A stretch of DNA of 64,000 bases from CAVWDI01 sp963753725 (GCA_963753725.1 CAVWDI010000021.1:1-64000), one strand, 5' to 3'. Numbered from the stretch's first letter, positions 35,231-44,939 are shown. Notes: generated from the sequence alone by a model not told the origin. Made by a program: numbers and translations.

Positions 35231-36399
35231 CGGGTTACGACTTCCTCAATAATATTTTTCATCTGCAGACCGGATTTTTCCCAGGATAATTCTCTGGCTG
35301 CGGTGATACCTGCAGCGCGCATTTTTGTACGTAAATTTTCCGAATTAAGAACGCGGTCGATTGCGCCTTCCAGCTGGTCCTGTTTCCATGGATCAATATA
35401 AATTCCTGCCTCTCCTAACAAATCAGGCAGCGGGCTTTCCTTTGTGGCAATTACAGGGCAGCCGCATGCGGCCGCCTCGACAGCAGGCAGCCCCAACCCC
35501 TCAATGATGGAAGGAAGAACCAGTACTGTACTTTTGTTCAATAATACTACGAGTTCCTCATCCGGTAAGTATCCAGTAAAGATAACGTAATCAGATAAAC
35601 CAGATTCATCTATTTGCTGCATGAGCGCCTGGCAGCTGCTGTGGAATGCTTCCTGCTTATACTCTCCGACCATTACCAGGCAAGCATTTTTTATTTTACT
35701 TTGACTGAGCAAATTAGCAAAACTATCAACCAGCATATGTAAATTTTTATGGGGACCAAAACCGCCGACATACAGGATGATCTTCTCAAAAGCAAAAATT
35801 CCAAGCTTTTGAATCCTTGGAGGCATGTCCGGGTTCTTCAGAACCTGGAATTGCGGATCACTTGCGCCATTCACTACATGAATTTTCTCAGCAGGAATGT
35901 GGAAATGCCCTGCTATTCCATCCCGAGAATATTCAGAGATTGTCCCGAACGCCGATGCTTGCCTGATTCCTATCCCCACTTTTATATTCCAGAATAAGCG
36001 GCTCCTCCTGGTTGGCAGCGTGAGGAGGGGATATTTTTCAGCAATTACATCATAAATCATCACAATTTTTTTCGCCCTGCTGAATACCGGAACATAACTG
36101 TAGATGGTTGGAAATAACAAAACTTCAAGATCTCGATCGGACATCGCCTTGCTCATTCGAATCATGTCACCAATCGAACGAGCGCCTTCCGAAGAAGCCG
36201 CATCGACTGTCGCTTTTGTAGTTCGAACCAGCCGCACATCTACCGATCCAGGAATCTTATCCGTATTATCGCTCGAATCGACAAAAAATGTATAATGATT
36301 GATACTATCGACCCTGACAAGCGCATCTAATAATGCTCTCGCAAAACGCCCATACCCACGCTTGTTTTGCCAGGTTGTCGCATCAACTCCGATCTTCAT
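35227..36399 (-). CDS. GT4 glycosyltransferase
   Basis: GT-B glycosyltransferase. The start is set at the ATG 36399 (MKIGVDATTW), which overlaps the 3' end of the GT2 gene; the open frame reaches 36435. Seen: RGYGRFARALLDAL, YVGGFGPHKNLHMLVDSFA, GYLPDEELVVLLNKSTVLVLPS and the nucleotide-sugar motif EGLGLPAVEAAACGCPVIA. Overlaps the next gene by four bases. It probably adds one residue to the repeat unit. Confidence 0.88.
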   Translation of the reverse strand: MKIGVDATTWQNKRGYGRFARALLDALVRVDSINHYTFFVDSSDNTDKIPGSVDVRLVRTTKATVDAASSEGARSIGDMIRMSKAMSDRDLEVLLFPTIYSYVPVFSRAKKIVMIYDVIAEKYPLLTLPTRRSRLFWNIKVGIGIRQASAFGTISEYSRDGIAGHFHIPAEKIHVVNGASDPQFQVLKNPDMPPRIQKLGIFAFEKIILYVGGFGPHKNLHMLVDSFANLLSQSKIKNACLVMVGEYKQEAFHSSCQALMQQIDESGLSDYVIFTGYLPDEELVVLLNKSTVLVLPSIIEGLGLPAVEAAACGCPVIATKESPLPDLLGEAGIYIDPWKQDQLEGAIDRVLNSENLRTKMRAAGITAARELSWEKSGLQMKNIIEEVVTR

Positions 36400-37099
36400 G
36401 GGCCGCGGCTGGTTTAACGCCTCTAAATCCCTCATACATGATCCTTAATAGGAATCGTGTCCCGTGTCGAACAACAAATGACTTAGCCTCTCCCCCGGCT
36501 CTGGCCCGCTCGTGACTGCTCACCTCGACAATACGGTAGCCTTTTCGAAGGGTATTGGCGATAATTTCAATTTCCATTTCAAAGGTCTTTGAAGTGTAGT
36601 CAAAATCCGTGAAGATATCCCTCCGAAACACTTTATATCCATTGAGCGCATCTGTCAGATGGCAGCCCGTAAACACACCCAAAGCTGTGCTGAGAAACAC
36701 ATTCCCGAACGCACGAACATGAGTATACTCCTCGCTTCCCCCAATCACCCGCGAACCAATGACCAGACCGACATCATCTTGAAGTTCCTCGAGGAAAAGG
36801 GGCAGGTCCTCCGGCCTATGGGAATAATCAGCGTCCATCATGACCAGGATATCGCCACCGGCAGTCATAAAACCCGTTCTGAGCGCCAGTCCCTTTCCTG
36901 GTTCACCCTCATTTTTAATAACCCGCGCTCCAAATCCCTCCGCTATCTCAGCGGTATTATCTTCACTGTGATCATCCACACAGATAACTTCGAACTGATA
37001 GTAGTTTATTCCAGGGAGCGTCTTGTACAGATCCCGCAGCACATCACCCAGGGTATCCTCTTCATCTTTTGCGGGGATCACGATACTGACATTTTGCAT
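36383..37099 (-). CDS. GT2 family polyprenyl-phosphate sugar transferase-like
   Basis: Soluble GT2 enzyme of dolichyl-phosphate mannosyltransferase type. Seen in 238 residues: VSIVIPAKDEEDTLGDVL, CVDDHSEDNT, DADYSHRPEDLP (DxD), GSRVIGGSEEYTHVR and the late NGYKVFRRDIF. It has no C-terminal helices, unlike 26925-27938, so the two GT2 enzymes are not duplicates. It likely supplies lipid-linked sugar to a PMT-like enzyme. Confidence 0.87.
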   Translation of the reverse strand: MQNVSIVIPAKDEEDTLGDVLRDLYKTLPGINYYQFEVICVDDHSEDNTAEIAEGFGARVIKNEGEPGKGLALRTGFMTAGGDILVMMDADYSHRPEDLPLFLEELQDDVGLVIGSRVIGGSEEYTHVRAFGNVFLSTALGVFTGCHLTDALNGYKVFRRDIFTDFDYTSKTFEMEIEIIANTLRKGYRIVEVSSHERARAGGEAKSFVVRHGTRFLLRIMYEGFRGVKPAAAHEDRS

Positions 37100-37184
37100 T
37101 CCAATTTTCTCCGACCGATGTTTGTGTTTTTAAAACGCAGCATTACAAACCGCCTGATTATAGTGCAAACTGGAATTCTCAGTC

Positions 37185-38966
37185 TTAAGGAATATCCGGC
37201 ACTAAAATACTGATGTCCTGGAAAAGGTATTGTACTTCCTCGCCGAATACGCTGCTAGAAACACCTTCAATCCTTCCACTTTCCCGGTAATTTTCCAACA
37301 GCGCCTCTCTAATCCCGCTTGGATTTTTCCACAAATAATGATCGTACCAGAAATCCGGTGAATTCAAATTCCGCACGAGAATTTTCGAATAATAACGATC
37401 CTCGATTCGCCCAATGATTCCAGAAAAGTCGCCGATTTCTGCGAGGCCGCGATCGCCAATCGATGGCGCCCTGTCCCTCATAATAATCCCCTCACCCGCG
37501 TATACCCAGGTCCCAGCATCCAACAGCACCCGCCTGGACTCCTGGCTGGAGAATTGACCCTCAATTTCCTTTATATATCGGTAAATATCGTCTGGCAGTG
37601 ATTTAACCGGAACTCGCACGACATACAGCCCGCTCAGGAGTAATCCCAAAAGCGCTGCCAGTAATGCGGGGCGCATCCAAATCTGGGGGACGATTTCCCT
37701 GATTGGAGCCGTTATTCTGGTTGGATACAAACGGATAACCGCCGGAATAAACCATATCCCGGCGATCACAGAAGCCGGTCCCATATGGTTCATCATCCAC
37801 GCCACACCACTTGTCTGGATTTCAATCAAAAAAAGGGCCAGCCAAATAAACCAGGCCCAAAACAAGTTTTTAAACCGCTTTCCTCGCAGCAATATATATC
37901 CCGCAAATAGTCCAAGGCCGAAATATACCCAGGCATCCAGCAAGTGCTGGAAACTGCGCAAAATGGAGCGCGGATGCTCCCACAGCACTGTGATTGTCCA
38001 GTAAATATAATGGTCACCCCATAAAAAGTATCCAATCAAGATTGCCAGACCAACACCGCCTAAAACAAAAAGCCCGAATACGACTATACGGCGCAGTGAT
38101 CTTGGCTCCTGGACAAAAAATAGGTAAATAATAAACAGGACCGCCCAAGCAGCCAGGCTCTGCTTAACCAGGTAGCCTATCCCCGGCAGGACTGCCATAA
38201 GCACCACAACCCAACTCTTTCGATCGGTCATGTATTCTAAAACCAGCCAGTAGGCAAAAATGGAAATAAAAAGCGCAAGCGCATCATTATGTAAGTTATG
38301 GACAAATGGGTTTGTAAGTGGGTTCGTGGCTAACAGGAATAGAAATGGCAGTCCATATGCGCCCCAATACTTGAGATTTCTATGTCCGGATGCTGCGCTG
38401 CTCATTTGTATCAGACGATACGAACAAAACACCGCCAGAAAAACTGACAACAAAGTAAACCGTACCTGCATGAGGCGGAATTCGGGAATTGAATTTCCTT
38501 TACCTATCATTCGGGCCAGCTGGTAAGTTAACCAGGGTGCTCCCGGTGTATAAATAAAAAACTCGTTATTGGATTGTTCCGTGTAGAGCGGATATCCAAC
38601 ACGGTGTTTCAACACGTCGTTAACAAAATCGCTCTCCGACCAGATTAATATATCCGCCGGGAGGAAAACCTCATCGAATACTTGAAAAATATAAATCGCA
38701 ACCAGGATCGCCAGGATAGAAACCAGGACAATCAAACCCAAATTACCTGGATTCAGATGTTCGTGGTTTTTTGCCAGATAAATAACCGCCGGAATGAGCA
38801 GGATCAATCCGGACAATATTCCAATAACAAATACTGAAATTTCTGGCGAACCAGTAAATCTTTTACTGAGATAATCCATCGCCCATGCGATGGGAACAGC
38901 GCTAACCAGCACAAGAACCCCGGGAATAAAATAACCCGAAAAAGTTGGGCGCCCAAATTCACTCAT
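37185..38966 (-). CDS. PMT-like integral membrane glycosyltransferase
   Basis: Multi-pass GT-C type protein of about 593 residues. The start is the ATG at 38966 overlapping the previous stop (ATGAGTGA). Seen: N-terminal helices, an acidic first loop near DILIWSESDFVNDVLKHRVG, YTPGAPWLTYQLARMIG, then about ten helices and a C-terminal soluble part with VLLDAGTWVYAGEG. Its exact sugar and acceptor are unknown. Confidence 0.72.
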   Translation of the reverse strand: MSEFGRPTFSGYFIPGVLVLVSAVPIAWAMDYLSKRFTGSPEISVFVIGILSGLILLIPAVIYLAKNHEHLNPGNLGLIVLVSILAILVAIYIFQVFDEVFLPADILIWSESDFVNDVLKHRVGYPLYTEQSNNEFFIYTPGAPWLTYQLARMIGKGNSIPEFRLMQVRFTLLSVFLAVFCSYRLIQMSSAASGHRNLKYWGAYGLPFLFLLATNPLTNPFVHNLHNDALALFISIFAYWLVLEYMTDRKSWVVVLMAVLPGIGYLVKQSLAAWAVLFIIYLFFVQEPRSLRRIVVFGLFVLGGVGLAILIGYFLWGDHYIYWTITVLWEHPRSILRSFQHLLDAWVYFGLGLFAGYILLRGKRFKNLFWAWFIWLALFLIEIQTSGVAWMMNHMGPASVIAGIWFIPAVIRLYPTRITAPIREIVPQIWMRPALLAALLGLLLSGLYVVRVPVKSLPDDIYRYIKEIEGQFSSQESRRVLLDAGTWVYAGEGIIMRDRAPSIGDRGLAEIGDFSGIIGRIEDRYYSKILVRNLNSPDFWYDHYLWKNPSGIREALLENYRESGRIEGVSSSVFGEEVQYLFQDISILVPDIP

Positions 38967-41193
38967 CCCCAAGCGCCTCCTGCGGGGAGATAGGTCCCAC
39001 AATGACTTCATAACCATTTCCAGTCAGCGATGGTCCCTGTATGATCCACACATTCCTGTCCGCATAACTCTTCAATACCATCGCACGCGATTCCGCGGTT
39101 TCGTCCCACGCATAAATTGGCGCTGGAGCGGAATAATCCATAGGATTATATGTCCATGCGGAGGCGTAGTCGGGGTGCGCGCTTCCCTGAACCAAAATAA
39201 TACTGTTCCCGAAATTGTATTCCTCATCTAAAGCGAGCACATCAGGTCGCATATTCAAATAATATAAATACTTGTCAATTGCTCTCCAGGGAAAATAATT
39301 GACGATCGCAAAAAAGGATAATGTCAAAACCGCCGAAAAAACACGTGTGCTGGAGAATAAATTTTGTTGACCATTCGCTTCAAGTTTTGATACGAAAACT
39401 CCCAAACCCCGAACGGTTAACACCACCAGCGGCACGATTATCAGATACCAATAACGGGCTCCGAAATCTGGTCCACCGCTGAACCAGTATAAACTGTAAA
39501 AACCGATCACGCACGCGATGGCGGCTATCATTAACCAGTCGCTGGATCTGTATCCCCCACTGATAAGAAATATTGTAACCAGCAGGATTGATCCAACGCT
39601 CCACCCGAACAACTCGATGTTTACAGAAAAAAGGTTCAAAATGGTGTTCAACACTGCTTCCAAAGGAGTATGCCCCTGGAATGCATCCAGCGGCCAGCCT
39701 AATCCTCGCTCAGGTCCAAATCCGAGGGCATTGGCTTTTGATCCATAATATTCTGCATAATATGATTGTAGCGGGAACTCCAACGCTGAGCCCATAACGC
39801 CATAATTGTATGGCAAAATGAGAATGCCGATAAGAAGAATTCCCGCCGCAAACAATTTGATTGAAGTAAATTTTATTCGTTTCCCAGCTGCACCCAATGC
39901 CCAGAGTATCAAAAGAAAGCTCACAATCACTGCATCGTAAGGCCGCACAAGGCTGAGCGCCCCCACCAATGCGCCAGACAATAATGCATACCACGAGGAA
40001 GTCTGCTCCTTAGAATGGATGAGAGCCACCGCACTCGCTAACGCCAGGGTCAGCGTCAGAGTGTGACTCATAAAATTCATGCCCATAAAAATAAACCAGG
40101 GTGAGACACATAATAAAAAAACCGTCCAGCGAGCTAATCGTCGATTATAAAGTTGGCGCACCAATTTATACGACAGCAAGATGTTCACTCCTGCAAGGAT
40201 CGGATTTACCAACCACGGAATTCCAATTTTGACTCCCAGGGCTAATACAGCGGGCCAGCCGGGAGGAAATATCGAATACCATTGGTCTGATCGATGCGGC
40301 AGCAAATAAAAGCTGAATGCTACCGGCACTGGCGCTGTGGGAACAGATAATTTTCCCTGCGCCATATAGCGTGCTTGAAAGAGATAGAGAACTTCATCCG
40401 GCACATGCGGGTGGCGTTGATATACGAATAAACTCAATAACGCTGAAATGATAAACACCCATAATGCGCCCAGCAGCGCGGTCCGATCCAATCCTCGAGT
40501 GGACTCATCATCTCCGGTGCCAACATAGCCAAATACCTTTTTAATAAATTGTTGAACTGCAGCTAGCACATCATCCGGCAACGCCCAAACGATCAATACC
40601 AGATTTGCCAGATTCAATAAGGTCAAAAATGAAGCAAACACCAGCTCGGCTAAATAAACACCAATGTTGGGAGAGAGCGCCGCACTGGAAAGCATCACAA
40701 CCAGGAATAACACGACCAGTTGCCAGAAGCGGAAGCTTGAGGTTATCCACCGCCAGATAAGCGACCATCGCCTGGCGATCCCAAAACCAACTAAAACCGC
40801 CTGAATAGCTATTACGATGAGCGCCCAGGGTTTACCTTCGACCAGAACACCGGGCGGCATGTAATGCTGGTAATGGATAAGCCTTCCTGCCTGGATGGCT
40901 TGCAACGCGGCTGCCTGCCCCATCAGGCCGGCACCAAACCAGAAGGTGAATGGACGTAAACGTCCACAGATTCCCCACCCCATCAGGATCAACCCGATGC
41001 TTAGCGAGAGCGAGAAAGGAAATTCTCCTGTGAATACGCCTTCGCTGTCCTTTAAAACTGGGGAAAAAATGCCGTAGATAAATACTGCCAGCCCCAAACT
41101 CCACAGGAGTACCCTGGACAACCAGCAGATCGCTCTGCCCGATCTGTGATCCGATACTCTTCCTTTTGATGCGCTCTTTTGTCGGGAGCTCAC
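38959..41193 (-). CDS. Large PMT-like integral membrane glycosyltransferase
   Basis: 744 residues, longest of the set. Seen: about 16 hydrophobic segments, an N-terminal block of about 250 residues in front of the usual GT-C start, then YQRHPHVPDEVLYLFQARYM with the acidic loop (PDE), PPGWPAVLALG and a C-terminal soluble segment. The extra N-terminal helices distinguish it from its neighbours. It abuts the epimerase gene directly. Confidence 0.72.
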   Translation of the reverse strand: MSSRQKSASKGRVSDHRSGRAICWLSRVLLWSLGLAVFIYGIFSPVLKDSEGVFTGEFPFSLSLSIGLILMGWGICGRLRPFTFWFGAGLMGQAAALQAIQAGRLIHYQHYMPPGVLVEGKPWALIVIAIQAVLVGFGIARRWSLIWRWITSSFRFWQLVVLFLVVMLSSAALSPNIGVYLAELVFASFLTLLNLANLVLIVWALPDDVLAAVQQFIKKVFGYVGTGDDESTRGLDRTALLGALWVFIISALLSLFVYQRHPHVPDEVLYLFQARYMAQGKLSVPTAPVPVAFSFYLLPHRSDQWYSIFPPGWPAVLALGVKIGIPWLVNPILAGVNILLSYKLVRQLYNRRLARWTVFLLCVSPWFIFMGMNFMSHTLTLTLALASAVALIHSKEQTSSWYALLSGALVGALSLVRPYDAVIVSFLLILWALGAAGKRIKFTSIKLFAAGILLIGILILPYNYGVMGSALEFPLQSYYAEYYGSKANALGFGPERGLGWPLDAFQGHTPLEAVLNTILNLFSVNIELFGWSVGSILLVTIFLISGGYRSSDWLMIAAIACVIGFYSLYWFSGGPDFGARYWYLIIVPLVVLTVRGLGVFVSKLEANGQQNLFSSTRVFSAVLTLSFFAIVNYFPWRAIDKYLYYLNMRPDVLALDEEYNFGNSIILVQGSAHPDYASAWTYNPMDYSAPAPIYAWDETAESRAMVLKSYADRNVWIIQGPSLTGNGYEVIVGPISPQEALGDE

Positions 41194-42240
41194 TTACTTC
41201 TCGAATAGTCCCTGGTTATCAATCACCCACTTGACCAGCTGCTGCACACCCCCTTCAACGCTTGTTTCTGGTTTCCAATCAAAATCCCGGGCGGCTTTGC
41301 GAATATCACTGAAATAAACATTTTGATCCCCAGGACGCCACCCGCCAAATGCTTCAGCCTGAACTTGTTCACCTAGCAGGCTGCTCAATAAAGGCGCGAA
41401 TTCGATCCAGATCGATATCGTGTTTTTTAAACCTCCACCAATGTTATAAATTTCCCCTGCAGTCAAATCAACCCGCTCGATCGCCAGCTCAAATGCTCGC
41501 AGCAGGTCTCCAATGAACAACACGTCACGTACCTGTTTACCATCTCCATAAATCGTGATTGGCCATCCTTTCGCTGCCGCAATGACAAAATAAGCGATCC
41601 ATGCCTGATCTTCGAGTCCAAACTGGTGGGGACCATAAATTGATCCCATTCGAAACACGATCGTTTTTAACCCATAGATACGAGCATAATCATGAACGTA
41701 TTGGTCTGCAGTCCCTTTTGAACATCCATATGGTGAATGAAAGTCTAACGGCTGGGATTCGCCAATCCCGTGCGTTTTCAGATCGTACATATAGCGTGTT
41801 TTTTCTTCAACCACTGGGATATCCGCCATCCTACCGTACACCTTGTTGGTGGAGGTATATAGGATCACCGGATCATCACCTGCCGTTCTGGCTGCCTCCA
41901 GGATATTTAACGTGCCTAATGCATTGATCTCGAAATCCTCACGCGGCGCATCGACCGAGGTCGTAACCGCAGTTTGTCCCGCTACGTGACAAATAATATC
42001 TGCGTTGCTTACTGCCTGTGCGACTGCCGTGTAATCCCTGACATCCCCCTCGATTAATTGAAACCCGGTTCCATGCTCCTCCCGCAGCCAGTGTACATTG
42101 TGCTGCACACCCTTGCGGTAGAAATTGTCGAAAATCAAGACATCCTCACCTTTATTGATGAAATGGTTCGCTAAATTTGAGCCGATAAAACCTGCTCCGC
42201 CTGTGATTAAAATTCGTCGTTGACCCATAATTTCCTGCAT
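41194..42240 (-). CDS. NAD-dependent sugar-nucleotide epimerase (CDP-tyvelose/paratose 2-epimerase-like)
   Basis: Extended SDR enzyme. Seen in 348 residues: ILITGGAGFIGSNLANHF (Rossmann), DNFYRKGVQHNVHWLRE, as in CDP-paratose 2-epimerases, HVAGQTAVTTSVD, and the catalytic SPYGCSKGTADQY with Tyr-x3-Lys. The start may be the ATG at 42228 (MGQRRIL). It is the first gene of the long minus-strand glycan operon, supplying a nucleotide-sugar donor. Exact sugar uncertain. Confidence 0.85.
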   Translation of the reverse strand: MQEIMGQRRILITGGAGFIGSNLANHFINKGEDVLIFDNFYRKGVQHNVHWLREEHGTGFQLIEGDVRDYTAVAQAVSNADIICHVAGQTAVTTSVDAPREDFEINALGTLNILEAARTAGDDPVILYTSTNKVYGRMADIPVVEEKTRYMYDLKTHGIGESQPLDFHSPYGCSKGTADQYVHDYARIYGLKTIVFRMGSIYGPHQFGLEDQAWIAYFVIAAAKGWPITIYGDGKQVRDVLFIGDLLRAFELAIERVDLTAGEIYNIGGGLKNTISIWIEFAPLLSSLLGEQVQAEAFGGWRPGDQNVYFSDIRKAARDFDWKPETSVEGGVQQLVKWVIDNQGLFEK

Positions 42241-42460
42241 TTTACACCACCCATGTTAACCTTGTCCACATGATTTTCAATGTACTTGGAGTCAAGGAAA
42301 AACTTTCAGGTCACAGGTATGTCAATTCCACTCAACGTAAGCAACTCGTATAACCTTGCCCTGAACCTGACCCTCAAAAATGTATTGAAGACAATAGTAT
42401 CGATTTTTAACGAGACATCCCTGTCCAAAGCACAAAATTCCTCTTTATAAATCTAAACAT
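42241..42460. other. Gap upstream of the glycan operon
   Basis: 220 bases between the epimerase and the intron 3' end. No gene seen. It should contain the promoter of the minus-strand glycan operon; a TTGACA-like box occurs on the minus strand but no -10 is well placed. Confidence 0.35.
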
Positions 42461-42500
42461 AATCGGGTAGGAGGGGGCCTCGCAGCCCCCGTCCTCCCAC

Positions 42501-42531
42501 ACCACCGGACATACTCATCGTATCCGGCGGT
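42501..42531 (-). ncRNA. Group II intron domain V
   Basis: On the minus strand ACCGCCGGA and TCCGGTGGT pair around TACGATGAGTATG, giving the conserved helix-bulge-helix size of domain V. It lies 6 bases downstream of the maturase stop and just before the domain VI hairpin (ACGGGGGC...GCCCCC). Confidence 0.75.
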
Positions 42532-42536
42532 TTCTT

Positions 42537-42947
42537 TTATTGTTGTAGCATCGCATACCTTTGAACCAGATTTACAAGTCCTTGTTCCTGAAACCATGCT
42601 TTGCTCATAGCCTCGTTTGCCTGCGGGCTCCCGGACATCCGCCACCAGCCTTTTCCACTAAGCGCTAAAAGCCATGCCCGCCATTCGGGCACACCCAAGC
42701 TTTGTAGAAAGTCGGCGATGGTTTTCGTCCGTTTGCACTGTTTCAGGCGCACGCACCTGAGCTTTCGCCTCATCCACTCATCCAGCCTTCTTAGGTGGCT
42801 CTTGCATTCCGCATTCCGGAAGTAGGTTACCCACCCGGTCAGATACGAGTTCAATTCAGCGATCATTCTTGCCAGACTGATTCCCCGGTTGCGGCGTGTG
42901 TTCTGCTTGACCCGCAGTTTCATACGCTTCAGAACTCTCCGGCGCAA
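42537..42947 (-). CDS. ltrA: Group II intron maturase, C-terminal part
   Basis: Thumb/maturase (X) domain of the intron-encoded reverse transcriptase. Seen: VLKRMKLRVKQNTRRNRGISLARM then LNSYLTGWVTYFRNAECK and LDEWMRRKLRC, with GWWRMSGSPQAN near the end, all typical of the maturase domain. No endonuclease domain follows. A one-base insertion near 42935 separates it from the catalytic part. Confidence 0.85.
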   Translation of the reverse strand: MRRRVLKRMKLRVKQNTRRNRGISLARMIAELNSYLTGWVTYFRNAECKSHLRRLDEWMRRKLRCVRLKQCKRTKTIADFLQSLGVPEWRAWLLALSGKGWWRMSGSPQANEAMSKAWFQEQGLVNLVQRYAMLQQ

Positions 42948-43950
42948 TCGCCAGTCGCCCGCCCGGTAGGATGCGGTAGCCCAGGAACTTGACTTCGCTC
43001 ACATAGGCCACTTTGCTCTTTTCCCGGTTTACACGCAATCGGAGTTTCTTTTCCAGAAACCGGGTAATCGATGCCATAACTCGTTCCCCAGCCGCCCGAC
43101 TGTAAACGTAGATGTTGCAGTCATCGGCATATCGGCAGAAACGATGGCCCCGTTTCTCCAGTTCCTCGTCCAATTCGTCTAGCAGTAGATTTGCCAGTAG
43201 TGGGGATAGTGGCCCGCCTTGTGGTGTCCCTTCATAACCTACAATACACACCCCGTTCTTCATCATCCCTGCTTCGAGGAAACGTCGGATGATCTTCAGC
43301 AGGCGTTTATCTCCGATCCTTCTTGCTAATCGGCTCATCAGTACGTCATGGTTTACCTGGTCAAAAAACTTTTCCAAATCTATGTCCACCACTATTCCCC
43401 GCCCTTCCGCTACGTATTCCGCCCCGGCCTTGAGCGCATCATGCGCACTCCGTCCTGGTCGGAACCCGTAGCTGGAGTTTGAGAAGGTTGGGTCTATTAT
43501 CCCTTCCAGCACTTGGGCGATGGCTTGTTGCACCAGGCGGTCTATCACCGTTGGGATGCCCAATTGCCGCACCCCTCCTCCTGGCTTGGGGATTTCCACC
43601 CCTCGCACCGGCTTCGGCTCGTAGCTCCCGTCTTTCAGTGCCTTCACCATTTCGTCCTTATGCTCTAACAGCCAGGGGTACTGTTCTTCGACTGTTATCT
43701 TGTCTACTCCTGCCGCCCCTTTTTTGGCTTTCACTCTCTTATAGGCTCGGTTCAGGTTTTCTCGTTCACATATCTGCTCCATCAGTTCGCTTGCCAAGGC
43801 TCGTTCTCGGTTCAACGCCGTGAAAGCTTGTGGCTCCTCGCTCCCTTCAGCTCCGCTTCCGCCGTCACTGTTTGGGGCGTGGCGCACGCCGTCCAGCTCC
43901 TCTATGAAACTCGTCTGGTACCACCTGCCTTCCTGCCTCTCCACTTCCAT
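42856..43950 (-). CDS. ltrA: Group II intron reverse transcriptase, N-terminal catalytic part
   Basis: Seen: RVKAKKGAAGVDKITVEE, IPKPGGGVRQLGIPTVIDRLVQQAI, SYGFRPGRSAHDAL, DIDLEKFFDQVNHDVL, GTPQGGPLSPLLANLLLDELD and the catalytic YADD in RFCRYADDCNIYV. Frame continues to FLGYRILPGGRLAIAPE and is then lost (extra base near 42935). The open frame reaches 44043, but the ATG at 43950 is a likelier start because the upstream part belongs to structured intron RNA. If the break is real, the element cannot move on its own. Confidence 0.87.
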   Translation of the reverse strand: MEVERQEGRWYQTSFIEELDGVRHAPNSDGGSGAEGSEEPQAFTALNRERALASELMEQICERENLNRAYKRVKAKKGAAGVDKITVEEQYPWLLEHKDEMVKALKDGSYEPKPVRGVEIPKPGGGVRQLGIPTVIDRLVQQAIAQVLEGIIDPTFSNSSYGFRPGRSAHDALKAGAEYVAEGRGIVVDIDLEKFFDQVNHDVLMSRLARRIGDKRLLKIIRRFLEAGMMKNGVCIVGYEGTPQGGPLSPLLANLLLDELDEELEKRGHRFCRYADDCNIYVYSRAAGERVMASITRFLEKKLRLRVNREKSKVAYVSEVKFLGYRILPGGRLAIAPESSEAYETAGQAEHTPQPGNQSGKNDR

Positions 43951-44372
43951 CGAGTTTTCCCGTCTGCTCCTTGCAATAAATGATTCGGCCCTTCCCTGCG
44001 GGCACCTCCCGCTGGTACTATAGCCTCTGCTGACTTCTCTCATCCCTTCCTGGCCTGTTTCCAGTCCTGTAGTCCGCTCGCCGGACAGATTGAGAGACCT
44101 CCCAGGGTAAGCTGTGCCACCTTCCCCCGGTCTCTGCCGGATTTACCCCAGTGCCTTCCAGATGACTTTTGGGCTTCCCAATCCATTGCTCGGTTACCCT
44201 GCCACTGTGGCCTTTTATCCGTTTCCTGTTCGTCAGATCCGGGTTTTGTTCCAGGCTTCCTTCAGATCCCGTCTCGCAACCGGCACCCTTGCCCTTCCCT
44301 AGCGGTTCCGGTCATCTCGGCCCGCAGAGATCTTTCACCTCCTGGTTTCACAGCATGCCTGGCACACAATCA

Positions 44373-44402
44373 AAAAGAGACCCGTTTATACGGATCTCTT
44401 TT
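44373..44402 (-). terminator. Intrinsic terminator used as intron target
   Basis: AAAAGAGACCCG (44373-44384) pairs with CGGATCTCTTTT (44391-44402) with one mismatch and a 6-base loop, followed on the minus strand by TTTTTGATT. It terminates the small secreted protein gene ending at 44450. The intron starts 5 bases past the stem. Confidence 0.85.
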
Positions 44403-44449
44403 GTAAAACAATATAGTTTTGGTTTATTGTGGATTATTGGCTAATTCGA

Positions 44450-44806
44450 TCACCACTCATGATCTAAATCATAAAGGTATGTCCATCGGCATAACCCGAC
44501 TTCGGGTACTCTGCTGGTGGAGTAAGGCAACTCGTACCAGTAATAAACCGAATTGTTATAAATAAAGTATTTCGCCTTATTTTCATTTTGCGGCTTGGAC
44601 CAGGTTACATCATTCGAGCTGCCGTATTTTAGATCTACATAATTTGTGAAATAAACCTTTTCCATCGATGGTTCGCCGTTATTGATCTCTTTTGGGCCAG
44701 GTTTGCCGCCTGGATTATCATTAGCCCAGTCATTTCCCGGGGCTGATGCCATCAACAAAATTGAGATAAAAAGAGCCGCTGCAATGAGTACGGAAATTTT
44801 TTTCAT
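44450..44806 (-). CDS. Small secreted protein of unknown function
   Basis: Not recognised. 118 residues with a clear signal peptide (MKKISVLIAAALFISILLMASA) and a mature part rich in Asn, Tyr and Trp, with one Cys (VGLCRW). Ends DLDHEW. Followed by a strong terminator; preceded by about 130 non-coding bases. Probably its own transcription unit. Confidence 0.6.
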   Translation of the reverse strand: MKKISVLIAAALFISILLMASAPGNDWANDNPGGKPGPKEINNGEPSMEKVYFTNYVDLKYGSSNDVTWSKPQNENKAKYFIYNNSVYYWYELPYSTSRVPEVGLCRWTYLYDLDHEW

Positions 44807-44939
44807 GCTTCACACTCCTTTACGATTAATCGGTAAACTCGCTAAATCAACATACATATCAATTTTAGTTGGTCTTTTTCTATAAGTCAACTGAATGGAA
44901 CGATTGATAAGATCTAAATTTCTGTGTTTATAAACCTGC

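Larger units (their letters stand above)
42462..44367 (-). mobile_element. Group II intron (IIC-like) encoding a maturase
   Basis: About 1.9 kb retroelement on the minus strand. The 5' end is read as GTGTGCC (44367 downward), followed by AGGTGAAAG-type motifs of domain I. The maturase lies in the middle. Domain V is 42501-42531 (a hairpin closing ACCGCCGGA with TCCGGTGGT around a GATG loop) and domain VI 42462-42500 ends in CCTACCCGAT. The 5' boundary lies 5 bases beyond a terminator stem, as known for class IIC introns, and the reverse transcriptase lacks an HNH domain, also as in IIC. Boundaries are inferred, not experimentally mapped. Confidence 0.82.

Noticed and set aside
42445..42645. 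Minus-strand ORF over the intron 3' end
   Set aside because: It overlaps intron domains V and VI and the maturase C-terminus in another frame.
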